Positions 1 through 7,813 of a stretch of DNA of 64,000 nucleotides are shown here, piece after piece. Numbering within the stretch: position 1 is the stretch's first letter; every line of letters starts with the position of its first letter. Made by a program: the position numbers and the translations under genes. Origin of the DNA: Aliivibrio finisterrensis. GTDB lineage: Bacteria > Pseudomonadota > Gammaproteobacteria > Enterobacterales > Vibrionaceae. Location of the stretch: positions 1 through 64,000 of the forward strand of contig NZ_WBVP01000013.1 in assembly GCF_008933155.1 (NCBI RefSeq). Direction: 5' to 3'. The notes under the pieces are model-generated. The model made no database searches. It saw nothing but the letters and a program-made list of their open reading frames with translations, and was not told the origin of the DNA.

Positions 1-86
1 TTTCAGGAATACTAATTGCTCATATATAACTAGCAACGAATACTCCTGAACCCTTTAAGGGAGCTTGCGACCGATCTGAACCCTTA
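1..86. repeat. Intergenic inverted repeat, copy A (cut by window start)
   Basis: Two facing arms around a short AT-rich centre: a left remnant (TTTCAGGA, from base 1) and a full right arm at about 45-84 (CCTGAACCCTTTAAGG, then GAGCTTGCGACCGATCTGAA). The same arm occurs at 3961-3999 and, inverted, at 15796-15837; shorter variants lie at 3831-3861 and 22875-22913. The copy sits just past the 3' end of brnQ. I do not recognise a named family; it resembles a REP/BIME-type palindromic unit. Confidence 0.7.
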
Positions 87-94
87 TCTTTTAA

Positions 95-1408
95 TTATGC
101 ATTCTTAGTCACTAGCTCGTCTTCTTTCTTGCCAACAAAACGAACGGCAATCATCGACACAAACGTTGGGATAACCCAAGCCATACCATGATTAAATAAT
201 GGTAGTATTGAGAACGCTGACATATCCGCTCCCGCCACTTTCGCTGCATCTAATACTGCAAAACAGGTCGCAACTAAAATCACAACACGGTATGCAAGAC
301 GAGGATTAGGCATAAATTTGCGAGTAAATGCTAACGCAACTAATGCAATTGCCACTGGGTAAAGTAAAAATAACACAGGAACAGACAGTGTAATCAATTG
401 AGTTAATCCTACGTTAGCAACCACTGCACAAGCAACACCAACAACAATAACCCATGTTTTGTACGTCACTTTACAGATAGAGCTAAAGTAGTCTGCACAT
501 GCAGAGATAAGACCAATAGCCGTGGTTAAACATGCAATTAATACGATAACTGATAATACGATTTGGCCTGAAGAACCAAACAATGCATGAGTATAAGCCG
601 TTAGAATCGCACCACCGTTGGTCGCACCAGGTGCCACCGTGCTTGAGGTTGCCCCTAAATAGAATAGAGAGACATAAACAAATGCTAAGCCTAATGCTGC
701 AATACAACCCGCAGCCGTTAAATACTTAGTCGTTGCTTTATGCTCTGTAATGCCTTTCTTTTTTAACGCATCAATAATTAAAATACCAAACATTAACGCA
801 CCAAACGTATCCATGGTGTTATAACCTTCAAAGAAGCCCGTCGTTAATGGTTGCTCAATATAGTTACCCGTTGCTGCCACAATATCACCTTGTGGATTAA
901 CAAATACCGCAATTGCTAAAATGATTAAACCGATGAATAGTGCTGGTGTTAGGAACTTACCTATCGTATCGATAAGCTTACCTTGAGACCATGCAAAAAA
1001 CATTGCGATTGAGAAGAAGGCAATTGAGAATAGCGTTAACGATAACTGTCCAGCCTCTGCTGACATAAATGGTTTTGCCGCCATTTCATATGCAACCAAA
1101 CCAGTTCGTGGTGCAGCAAACGCAGGCCCAATAATCACAAACATCAGGATTGCCATGATCATTGCGACTTTTGGTGGTAAATCACGAGTAAGCTGCTGCC
1201 AAGAACCGCCAGCAATACCAATAGCAATGATTGTTAATAATGGTAAACCGACCGCGGTAATGAGAAAGCCACCCATTGCACTGTATACGTGCTCACCCGC
1301 CATTTGACCTGCGATTGGTGGGAAAATGATATTACCAGCGCCTAAAAAGAAGGCAAAAAGCATAAAGCCAACGGCAATGATATCGGTGAGTTTTAATGAT
1401 TGTTTCAT
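95..1408 (-). CDS. brnQ: Branched-chain amino acid transport system II carrier protein (BrnQ/LIVCS)
   Basis: Inner-membrane carrier that takes up leucine, isoleucine and valine, probably with Na+ or H+, in the LIVCS family. The 437-residue product is near the usual length (E. coli 439) and consists almost wholly of hydrophobic segments, consistent with about 12 membrane helices. The N-terminus carries the family-typical GAGNIIFPP stretch at about residues 24-32. It is monocistronic and divergent from trmN6. A candidate sigma-70 promoter lies 75-100 bp upstream with a perfect palindrome in its spacer. The identification is confident; the coupling ion cannot be read from the sequence. Confidence 0.93.
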   Translation of the reverse strand: MKQSLKLTDIIAVGFMLFAFFLGAGNIIFPPIAGQMAGEHVYSAMGGFLITAVGLPLLTIIAIGIAGGSWQQLTRDLPPKVAMIMAILMFVIIGPAFAAPRTGLVAYEMAAKPFMSAEAGQLSLTLFSIAFFSIAMFFAWSQGKLIDTIGKFLTPALFIGLIILAIAVFVNPQGDIVAATGNYIEQPLTTGFFEGYNTMDTFGALMFGILIIDALKKKGITEHKATTKYLTAAGCIAALGLAFVYVSLFYLGATSSTVAPGATNGGAILTAYTHALFGSSGQIVLSVIVLIACLTTAIGLISACADYFSSICKVTYKTWVIVVGVACAVVANVGLTQLITLSVPVLFLLYPVAIALVALAFTRKFMPNPRLAYRVVILVATCFAVLDAAKVAGADMSAFSILPLFNHGMAWVIPTFVSMIAVRFVGKKEDELVTKNA

Positions 1409-1478
1409 AAGAAACCCTTGTATAATGTTGTGTGTATTTAATGTTGTGTTTTATATCTTTTTTGATATTTATGTCAGA

Positions 1479-1507
1479 ATAATGAACAAATTATCGATAA
1501 TTCGCAA
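1479..1507 (-). promoter_or_regulatory. Candidate brnQ promoter with a 14-bp palindrome in the spacer
   Basis: On the minus strand, TTGCGA (1502-1507) and CATTAT (1479-1484) are separated by 17 bp, about 70 bp upstream of the brnQ start codon. The spacer contains the perfect palindrome AATTATCGATAATT (1489-1502), a possible operator. The hexamers match consensus only partly, so this is an inference. Confidence 0.4.
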
Positions 1508-1695
1508 TACCCCAGAGAAAAACACCATAATTGAATTGCTATATACTTAATAAGCAGTTTATTACTCTGTTAATTTCTTTTATCAAAGAGTGATCAGTTA
1601 ATATTAAAAGAATCAACAAAATATTAAAAATAGAACATCAAACTAATTAACAATATTATTACAACATTAACAACTATTGCTATATTGGAACAGCC

Positions 1696-2400
1696 ATGAA
1701 TAAAAGCTTTACTTTCAAACAATTTCATATCGATATAGGTCAATGCGGAATGCCGGTAAGCACAGACGGTGTGTTACTCGGTGCTTGGACTGATATTAAT
1801 AAATGCCAATCCATATTAGACATTGGTTGTGGGACAGGGTTATTAAGCTTAATGTGCGCTCAAAGAGAGGCTCTAAGTCATATTGATGCTGTTGAATTAA
1901 TGCCTGCTGCCGCTAAAATCGCACAAAAAAATATTGACCACAGCCCATGGCATGATCGAATTCAATTATTTCATCAGGACATTCTTTCCTATCTGCCTGA
2001 AAAAACATACGACGCGATCATTTGTAATCCGCCCTATTTCAGTAATGGAGAGCAATCAAAAAAAGGAGAGCGCTCTTTTGCTCGCCACACAGACTCTTTA
2101 TCATTTGGTGATCTTTTATCGCAAAGCAAGAAATTACTCTCACCAAAAGGACGAGCTAGTTTCATTCTTCCACTCTTTGAAGGCACCAAATTTATTGAAA
2201 TCGCTAAAAATAACGGTTTTAGCTTAACTAAACTGACAAATGTGAAAACAACAGAAAAAAAAGAGGTTTCTCGTTTATTGATTGAGTTTTCTATTTTTCC
2301 TTATAATTTTCAAGAGAATATATTAATAATACACAGTGAAAATGGCTATAGTGATGACTTTATTAAGCTCACAAGATGCTTTTATCTGAATATGGACTAA
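1696..2400 (+). CDS. trmN: tRNA1(Val) (adenine(37)-N6)-methyltransferase TrmN6
   Basis: S-adenosylmethionine-dependent enzyme that makes m6A37 in the valine tRNA with anticodon cmo5UAC (E. coli YfiC). Visible motifs are the SAM-binding LDIGCGTGLL at residues 41-50 and the N6-adenine methylase signature NPPY at 111-114. At 234 residues it is close to the E. coli protein (245). The gene is single, divergent from brnQ and followed by srmB; yfiC and srmB are also neighbours in E. coli, which supports the assignment. A TTGGAAC stretch precedes the start rather than a strong Shine-Dalgarno. Codon use is AT-rich, like its surroundings. Confidence 0.9.
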   Translation: MNKSFTFKQFHIDIGQCGMPVSTDGVLLGAWTDINKCQSILDIGCGTGLLSLMCAQREALSHIDAVELMPAAAKIAQKNIDHSPWHDRIQLFHQDILSYLPEKTYDAIICNPPYFSNGEQSKKGERSFARHTDSLSFGDLLSQSKKLLSPKGRASFILPLFEGTKFIEIAKNNGFSLTKLTNVKTTEKKEVSRLLIEFSIFPYNFQENILIIHSENGYSDDFIKLTRCFYLNMD

Positions 2401-2487
2401 AAGATCGGTGATCCATCTCTAATAAATCACTATAATGTCTGGCTAACATCATATTTATACTCTTTAGACCTGAACGGAGAATCTACA

Positions 2488-3732
2488 GTGATCAAAACGT
2501 TTGCTGATCTCGATCTATCCCCTAACCTACTGCGCGCTCTTGAGGAGATTGGTTATCAACGTCCTACTCAAGTTCAGGCTATGGCTATTCCTGAAGCATT
2601 AGAAGGAAAAGACATTCTTGCTTCTGCTCCAACAGGCACAGGTAAATCTGCGGCTTTCTTATTACCTGCATTGCAACATCTTGATGATTTCCCTCGTCGT
2701 GATCCTGGACCTGCGCGTATTCTGATCCTGACGCCAACTCGTGAACTTGCTATTCAAGTGGCCGATGAAGCTCGTGAATTATCAAAGTACACACGCCATA
2801 AAGTATTTACGATCACTGGCGGCATTAGCTACCAAGATCACGCTGATATTCTTGCTACTACTCAAGATATCGTTGTCGCTACACCAGGTCGTTTGATGGA
2901 ATACATTGAAGCTGAGCGCTTTGACTGTCGAGCGATTGAAACACTGATCCTTGATGAAGCTGACCGCATGCTAGACATGGGTTTTGGCCCTGTCGTTGAC
3001 CGTCTTTCAAAAGAGTGTCGCTGGCGTAAACAAACCTTCTTGTTTTCTGCAACATTAGAAGGTCGTGGTGTTGAAGGTTTCACAGCCGACCTACTGAATG
3101 AGCCAGCTGAAATTAATGCTGAGCCATCACGTCGTGAGCGTAAGAAGATCACACAGTGGTATCACCGTGCCGATAATATGCCTCATAAAATTGAGCTATT
3201 AAAAAGCATCTTAACTCAACAAGCTGAGCGCTCAATTGTCTTTGTTAAAACGCGCGAGCGTCTTGCTGAGCTTCGCGGCCACTTAGAAACCGCTAAGATT
3301 TCATGTGCATGGTTACAAGGCGATATGCCACAAGAGAGCCGTAACAACGCTATCGCTCGTTTCCGTGATGGTAAAGTGAATGTGCTTATTGCAACCGACG
3401 TTGCTGCTCGTGGTATCGATTTACCAAACGTAAGTCATGTAATTAACTTTGATATGCCTCGTACTGCTGACGTGTACCTACACCGTATCGGTCGTACTGC
3501 TCGTGCGGGTAATAAAGGTAATGCGGTTTCGTTAATCGAAGCACATGACCAACCAATGATGGAACGTGTTGGCCGTTACGTAAAAGAAGAAGAAGTGATT
3601 AAAGAGCGCTTTATTGAGGGCTTAAAACCTCAGCATAAAAAACCTGTTTTCAAAAACAAACAGAAAAAAAATGCGAAGAAGAAAGCGGCTCTAGCGAAGA
3701 AAAACGCACCGAAGAAGAAGAAGAAAAAGTAA
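2488..3732 (+). CDS. srmB: ATP-dependent RNA helicase SrmB (DEAD-box)
   Basis: DEAD-box helicase that helps early assembly of the 50S ribosomal subunit. In order: Q motif (QRPTQVQAMAIP, about 24-35), Walker A (APTGTGKS, 47-54), PTRELA (about 83-88), DEAD (156-159), SAT (about 183), and the helicase C-terminal HRIGRTARAG at about 331-340. The 414 residues end in a long lysine-rich tail (about the last 40 residues), as expected for rRNA contact. The tail explains why the protein is shorter than E. coli SrmB (444) yet clearly the same group. The neighbour trmN supports SrmB over RhlE or DeaD. A strong terminator follows. Confidence 0.93.
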   Translation: MIKTFADLDLSPNLLRALEEIGYQRPTQVQAMAIPEALEGKDILASAPTGTGKSAAFLLPALQHLDDFPRRDPGPARILILTPTRELAIQVADEARELSKYTRHKVFTITGGISYQDHADILATTQDIVVATPGRLMEYIEAERFDCRAIETLILDEADRMLDMGFGPVVDRLSKECRWRKQTFLFSATLEGRGVEGFTADLLNEPAEINAEPSRRERKKITQWYHRADNMPHKIELLKSILTQQAERSIVFVKTRERLAELRGHLETAKISCAWLQGDMPQESRNNAIARFRDGKVNVLIATDVAARGIDLPNVSHVINFDMPRTADVYLHRIGRTARAGNKGNAVSLIEAHDQPMMERVGRYVKEEEVIKERFIEGLKPQHKKPVFKNKQKKNAKKKAALAKKNAPKKKKKK

Positions 3733-3780
3733 TTTCTATACGCTTCACTAGCTAGAACGCTACGCGCTAGAAACGATAAA

Positions 3781-3809
3781 AGCAGTCTGTATTACAGGCT
3801 GCTTTTTTT
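3781..3809 (+). terminator. Intrinsic terminator of srmB
   Basis: The hairpin arms AGCAGTCTGT and ACAGGCTGCT (one G-U pair, 3-nt loop) are followed by six T residues. It lies about 50 bp after the srmB stop codon. Confidence 0.85.
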
Positions 3810-3830
3810 ATATTTAAAAGAAATAGATAG

Positions 3831-4000
3831 GCTTCAGATCGCTTCGCTCAAAGGATTCAGGACTATTCGCTGCTATTTCTACAAAACATTGAAACAACAC
3901 CAAACTTTTTAACCTGCTAAATCCATATTAATGAACTATTTACTCTCTAAATACAAATACCCTGAACCCTTTAAGGGAGCTTGCGACCGATCTGAACCCT
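3831..4000. repeat. Intergenic inverted repeat, copy B, between srmB and fbaA
   Basis: Left arm of the short subtype at 3831-3861 (GCTTCAGATCGCTTCGCTCA) and right arm of the long subtype at 3961-3999 (CCTGAACCCTTTAAGG...ACCGATCTGAACCCTGC) face each other across about 100 bp of AT-rich sequence. It fills most of the 351-bp convergent gap at 3733-4083, which otherwise holds only the two terminators. No ORF is credible here. Confidence 0.75.
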
Positions 4001-4022
4001 GCTCTTCCCTTTCTTCAGGCAT

Positions 4023-4051
4023 AAAAAAACCCGCTAATCAGCGGGTTTTTT
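4023..4051 (-). terminator. Intrinsic terminator of fbaA (works on both strands)
   Basis: CCCGCT and AGCGGG form a stem with a 4-nt loop (AATC), flanked by an A-run and a T-run. It lies 33 bp past the fbaA stop codon, and the symmetric flanks suit termination from either side. Confidence 0.9.
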
Positions 4052-4083
4052 ATTAACTCAATTCGAGCGGTCTATAATAAAAA

Positions 4084-5160
4084 TTATAGTACGTCGATTG
4101 CGTTAAGGTCAGCAAATGCTTTCTCAAGACGAGTAACCATAGAAGCTTGACCAGCACGTAACCATACGCGTGGATCGTAGTACTTCTTGTTTGGCGCAGC
4201 TTCGCCAGTTGGGTTACCGATTTGACCTTGTAGGAAATCGAAGTTTTCAGCAGAGTAAGTACGGATACCATCCCATGTAGCCCACTGTGTATCAGTATCG
4301 ATGTTCATTTTGATAACACCGTAACCGATAGACTCTTGGATTTCTGCTTCAGAAGAACCAGAACCACCGTGGAATACGAAGTTTAGAGCGTTAGGTGCGA
4401 TACCAAACTTCTCTGCACAGTATGCTTGAGAGTCACGTAGGATAGTTGGAGTAAGTACAACGTTACCAGCTTGGTAAACACCGTGTACGTTACCGAAAGA
4501 TGCAGCGATAGTGAAACGTGGGCTGATAGCCGTTAGTTTCTCGTATGCGTATGCAACATCTTCAGGAGAAGTGTAAAGCTCAGATGCGTCCATATCAGAG
4601 TTATCAACGCCGTCTTCTTCACCGCCAGTACAACCTAGTTCGATTTCTAGAGTCATGTTCATCTTAGCCATACGCGCAAGGTATTGGCCAGAGATTTCGA
4701 TGTTTTCTTCTAGAGACTCTTCAGAAAGGTCGATCATGTGAGAAGAGAATAGAGGCTTACCAGTTTGAGCGAAGAACTCTTCACCAGCGTCTAGTAGACC
4801 GTCGATCCATGGAAGAAGTTTCTTAGCAGCGTGGTCAGTGTGAAGAATAACTGGAACACCGTAAGATTCAGCAACAGCGTGTACGTATTTTGCACCAGCT
4901 ACAGCACCAAGGATTTGTGCACCTTGACCTTCAAGTTTAACGCCTTTACCAGCGAAGAAACCAGCACCGCCGTTAGAGAACTGAACAACAACAGGAGCTT
5001 TAACTTTAGAAGCAGCTTCTAAAACGCCGTTGATTGAATCTGTGTTAACTACGTTTACAGCAGGAAGAGCAAATTTGTTTTCTTTTGCTACTTCAAATAC
5101 TTTCTGTACGTCGTCGCCAGAAATAACACCAGGTTTTACAAAATCGAAGATCTTAGACAT
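4084..5160 (-). CDS. fbaA: Class II fructose-1,6-bisphosphate aldolase
   Basis: Zinc-dependent aldolase that interconverts fructose-1,6-bisphosphate with dihydroxyacetone phosphate and glyceraldehyde-3-phosphate in glycolysis and gluconeogenesis. At 358 residues it matches the FbaA (class IIa) group (E. coli 359). HTDHA at 107-111 supplies the catalytic Asp109 and zinc ligand His110. The gene lies downstream of epd and pgk as in other gammaproteobacteria, but a terminator stands between pgk and fbaA. A separate promoter with a LacI-family-like operator is visible upstream, so it can be expressed alone. Confidence 0.97.
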   Translation of the reverse strand: MSKIFDFVKPGVISGDDVQKVFEVAKENKFALPAVNVVNTDSINGVLEAASKVKAPVVVQFSNGGAGFFAGKGVKLEGQGAQILGAVAGAKYVHAVAESYGVPVILHTDHAAKKLLPWIDGLLDAGEEFFAQTGKPLFSSHMIDLSEESLEENIEISGQYLARMAKMNMTLEIELGCTGGEEDGVDNSDMDASELYTSPEDVAYAYEKLTAISPRFTIAASFGNVHGVYQAGNVVLTPTILRDSQAYCAEKFGIAPNALNFVFHGGSGSSEAEIQESIGYGVIKMNIDTDTQWATWDGIRTYSAENFDFLQGQIGNPTGEAAPNKKYYDPRVWLRAGQASMVTRLEKAFADLNAIDVL

Positions 5161-5218
5161 GGAAATAGTCCTATTTATTCTATCGTTTTAAAATTAAAAA
5201 ACTTACGTTTAAATTTTT

Positions 5219-5230
5219 GCAAACGTTTGC
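5219..5230. promoter_or_regulatory. Perfect palindrome GCAAACGTTTGC, PurR/LacI-family-like operator of fbaA
   Basis: The 12-bp palindrome equals the core of the PurR operator (ACGCAAACGTTTGCGT). It sits a few bases downstream of the predicted fbaA transcription start, a normal repressor position. Related sites occur upstream of tktA and pyrBI in this window. The regulator is inferred. Confidence 0.6.
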
Positions 5231-5244
5231 TCACAACTCTTGCT

Positions 5245-5273
5245 ATTGTATCAATAAACATGGTCATCAACAA
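5245..5273 (-). promoter_or_regulatory. Candidate fbaA promoter
   Basis: On the minus strand, TTGTTG (5268-5273) and TACAAT (5245-5250) are separated by 17 bp. It is downstream of the pgk terminator and about 85 bp upstream of the fbaA ATG. Confidence 0.5.
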
Positions 5274-5277
5274 ACGT

Positions 5278-5308
5278 AAAAAGCGGGAATGATTAGATTC
5301 CCGCTTTT
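5278..5308 (-). terminator. Intrinsic terminator of pgk
   Basis: AAAAGCGGGAAT and ATTCCCGCTTTT pair over 12 bp around a 6-nt loop just past the pgk stop codon, with T residues after the stem on the minus strand. Confidence 0.85.
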
Positions 5309-5314
5309 AAATAA

Positions 5315-6478
5315 TTATGCTTTAGCACGCTCTTCAAGCATTGCTACTGCAGGAAGTACTTTACCTTCAACGAACTCAAGGAATGCACCGCCACCTGTAG
5401 AAATGTAAGAAACGTCAGCTTTGATACCGAACTTATCGATAGCTGCTAGCGTATCACCACCACCTGCTACAGAGAAACCTTCAGAATCAGCGATTGCTTT
5501 AGAAATACCCGCAGTACCTGCTTCAAAGTTTTTGAATTCAAATACGCCAACTGGGCCATTCCAAAGAATTGTTTTTGCATTGCTGATGATTTCAGCAAGA
5601 GCAGCTGTTGAATCTGGACCAAGGTCGAAGATCATGTCGTCGTCTTGTACTTCAGAAACGTGCTTGATTTCAGCTTCAGCGTTTTCATCAAATGCTTTTG
5701 CACATGCAACATCAGTAGCTACTGGGATTGCACACTCTTTCATTAATTTTTGAGCAGTCTCAACTAGGTCAGCTTCGTATAAAGACTTACCTACATTGTG
5801 GCCTTCAGCAGCGATGAATGTGTTCGCGATACCACCACCAACAACAAGTTGGTCAGCGATTTTAGATAGAGACTCAAGAACAGTCAGCTTAGTAGATACT
5901 TTAGAGCCACCAACGATAGCAACTAATGGACGAGCTGGGTTGTCCATTGCTTTACCAAGTGCTTCAAGTTCAGCTGCTAGAAGAGGACCAGCACACGCTA
6001 CAGGAGCGTTCATGCCAACACCGTGAGTAGATGCTTGTGCACGGTGAGCAGTACCAAATGCGTCCATTACGAAGATGTCACATAATGCTGCATATTTTTT
6101 AGAAAGCTCTTCTTCGTTCTTCTTCTCGCCTTTGTTAAAGCGAACGTTTTCAAGAACAACTAGCTCACCAGCGTTTAATTCAAGACCATCTAGGTAATCT
6201 TTCGCTAGTTTAACGTCACAATCTAGTGCGTCATTTAAGTAGTTAACTACAGGAGCTAGAGAGAACTCTTCGTTGTACTCGCCTTCCGTTGGACGACCTA
6301 GGTGAGAAGTAACCATTACTTTAGCGCCAGCTTCCAAGCAAAGCTTGATAGTTGGTAGAGATGCAAGGATACGAGCATCAGAAGTTACTTTACCATCTTT
6401 AACTGGTACGTTTAGGTCAGCACGGATAAATACGCGTTTACCTGCAAGTTCCAGGTCAGTCATCTTGATTACAGACAT
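5315..6478 (-). CDS. pgk: Phosphoglycerate kinase
   Basis: Transfers phosphate between 1,3-bisphosphoglycerate and ADP, the first ATP-yielding step of glycolysis; cytosolic. From the chosen start ([10 protein letters not shown]) the protein is 387 residues, the E. coli length; an in-frame ATG five codons upstream lacks family support. Family motifs include RADLNVPV near residue 20, the HLGRP substrate loop at about 60 and GGSKVSTK near 195. It lies 166 bp downstream of epd on the same strand, the classic epd-pgk arrangement. The gap carries its own promoter-like sequence. Confidence 0.97.
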   Translation of the reverse strand: MSVIKMTDLELAGKRVFIRADLNVPVKDGKVTSDARILASLPTIKLCLEAGAKVMVTSHLGRPTEGEYNEEFSLAPVVNYLNDALDCDVKLAKDYLDGLELNAGELVVLENVRFNKGEKKNEEELSKKYAALCDIFVMDAFGTAHRAQASTHGVGMNAPVACAGPLLAAELEALGKAMDNPARPLVAIVGGSKVSTKLTVLESLSKIADQLVVGGGIANTFIAAEGHNVGKSLYEADLVETAQKLMKECAIPVATDVACAKAFDENAEAEIKHVSEVQDDDMIFDLGPDSTAALAEIISNAKTILWNGPVGVFEFKNFEAGTAGISKAIADSEGFSVAGGGDTLAAIDKFGIKADVSYISTGGGAFLEFVEGKVLPAVAMLEERAKA

Positions 6479-6562
6479 GTTTTGTCCTCTCAATTAAATA
6501 ATAAAAAGTTTTCAAGCTCGGCATCATTGCCAAACCGATTAAATTCTTACTGCATTATTCAG

Positions 6563-6592
6563 TAAATAGGGATGGAGTTCACTTTTTTCAAG
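6563..6592 (-). promoter_or_regulatory. Candidate pgk promoter with sigma-32-like elements
   Basis: On the minus strand CTTGAAA (6586-6592) is followed after 14 bp by CCCTATTTA (6563-6571). This resembles the heat-shock consensus CTTGAAA-N(11-16)-CCCCATNT with one mismatch. The same bases also read as a weak sigma-70 promoter, TTGAAA-17-TATTTA. Which factor uses it is not known. Confidence 0.4.
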
Positions 6593-6644
6593 GTGAAAAT
6601 TAATCTTTTTTCTCTTTCCATCACAAATTGTTTGATTGATGCTT

Positions 6645-7664
6645 TTATTTTCTCATTACTAATGCGGTATCTAACATCCGATTAGCAAATCCCCACTCGT
6701 TATCGCACCAGACTAGCATTTTAACTAAATGCCCATTACTCACCCTTGTTTGTGAGCCATCGACAATGGCGCTATGGGGATCATGATTAAAGTCGATAGA
6801 AACAAGCGGTGCTTCAGTATAGTCAACAATGTTATGTAATGTACACCGAGATGCGTTAACAATGGTTTGATTTATGTCATTAACTTTCACATTTGTATTA
6901 ATTGTTACACTTAAATCCATCGCGGTGACATTTACTGTCGGCACTCGCACGGAAATCGCTTCAAACTTGTTGTAAAATTTCGGAAATATTCGCTCAATAC
7001 CTTTATGCAATTTAGTATCAACAGGAATAATTGATTGGCTTGCCGCTCGAGTTCGACGCAAATCAGAGTGATAAGCATCAATCACTTGCTGGTCATTCAT
7101 AGAAGAATGGATAGTGGTAATGGTGCCAGAATCAATCCCAAACGCATCATCAATGGCTTTAATCACAGGAATAATACAATTGGTGGTGCACGAGCCATTC
7201 GACACAATTCGGTGATCTGGTAATAATGTATCGTGATTCACGCCATAGATAATTGTGTTATCTAAATCAGTACCACCAGGATGAGAAAACAGAACCTTTT
7301 TAGCGCCTGCTTCGATGTGCTTTTCACCATCCGCTTTAGATCCATAAACCCCTGTACAGTCCAAAACCAAATCAACACCTAATGATTGCCACGGCAAAAG
7401 AGAAAGATCAGCTTGATGTACGATTCTAATCTTATCTTGAGAGCCATCAGGGAAATCGATATAAAGATATTCTTGATCATGAGTGACTTTATGGGCAAAG
7501 CGTCCATGAGTAGAATCGTACTGAAGAAGATGAGCCATGCCTTCTGGCTGCGATAATTCATTAACCGCTACCACTTCAATTTGATCGCGTTTACCACTTT
7601 CATACAACGCGCGAAGTACGCTACGCCCAATTCGACCAAATCCATTTATCGCCACTCTCAACAT
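6645..7664 (-). CDS. epd: D-erythrose-4-phosphate dehydrogenase
   Basis: NAD-dependent oxidation of erythrose-4-phosphate to 4-phosphoerythronate, the first step of the DXP-dependent pyridoxal-5'-phosphate pathway; a GapA relative. Start chosen at [10 protein letters not shown], giving 339 residues, the E. coli Epd length; the upstream ATG would add eight unconserved residues. NAD-binding GFGRIGR is at 8-14 and the catalytic cysteine in SNGSCTTN (Cys159). Its place between tktA, which makes the substrate, and pgk supports Epd over GapA. Being only GAPDH-like, some glyceraldehyde-3-phosphate activity cannot be excluded. Confidence 0.92.
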   Translation of the reverse strand: MLRVAINGFGRIGRSVLRALYESGKRDQIEVVAVNELSQPEGMAHLLQYDSTHGRFAHKVTHDQEYLYIDFPDGSQDKIRIVHQADLSLLPWQSLGVDLVLDCTGVYGSKADGEKHIEAGAKKVLFSHPGGTDLDNTIIYGVNHDTLLPDHRIVSNGSCTTNCIIPVIKAIDDAFGIDSGTITTIHSSMNDQQVIDAYHSDLRRTRAASQSIIPVDTKLHKGIERIFPKFYNKFEAISVRVPTVNVTAMDLSVTINTNVKVNDINQTIVNASRCTLHNIVDYTEAPLVSIDFNHDPHSAIVDGSQTRVSNGHLVKMLVWCDNEWGFANRMLDTALVMRK

Positions 7665-7729
7665 AACGCTTTGTTTCCTCAATTCCATTTAAGGCTATTG
7701 TACCCTTTTCCATTATTTCTTAAAGGATC

Positions 7730-7762
7730 AAAAAAGCGAAGCCACCTTTCGATAACTTCGCT
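7730..7762 (-). terminator. Intrinsic terminator of tktA
   Basis: AGCGAAG and CTTCGCT form a 7-bp stem with a 14-nt loop, followed on the minus strand by five T residues. It lies between tktA and epd, so the epd-pgk unit probably has its own promoter. Confidence 0.75.
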
Positions 7763-7813
7763 GTCAATTTTATGTATGACTTATCACTAAATTAAGCGAA
7801 TGCTTTTATTTAA

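Noticed and set aside
1326..1550. 74-codon plus-strand ORF across the brnQ start
   Set aside because: It begins inside antisense brnQ and runs into promoter-like AT-rich DNA; no ribosome binding site or domain.
4831..5022. Plus-strand ORFs opposite fbaA, pgk, tktA and other highly expressed genes
   Set aside because: They are antisense shadows of genes with biased codons; no Shine-Dalgarno, no recognisable domains.
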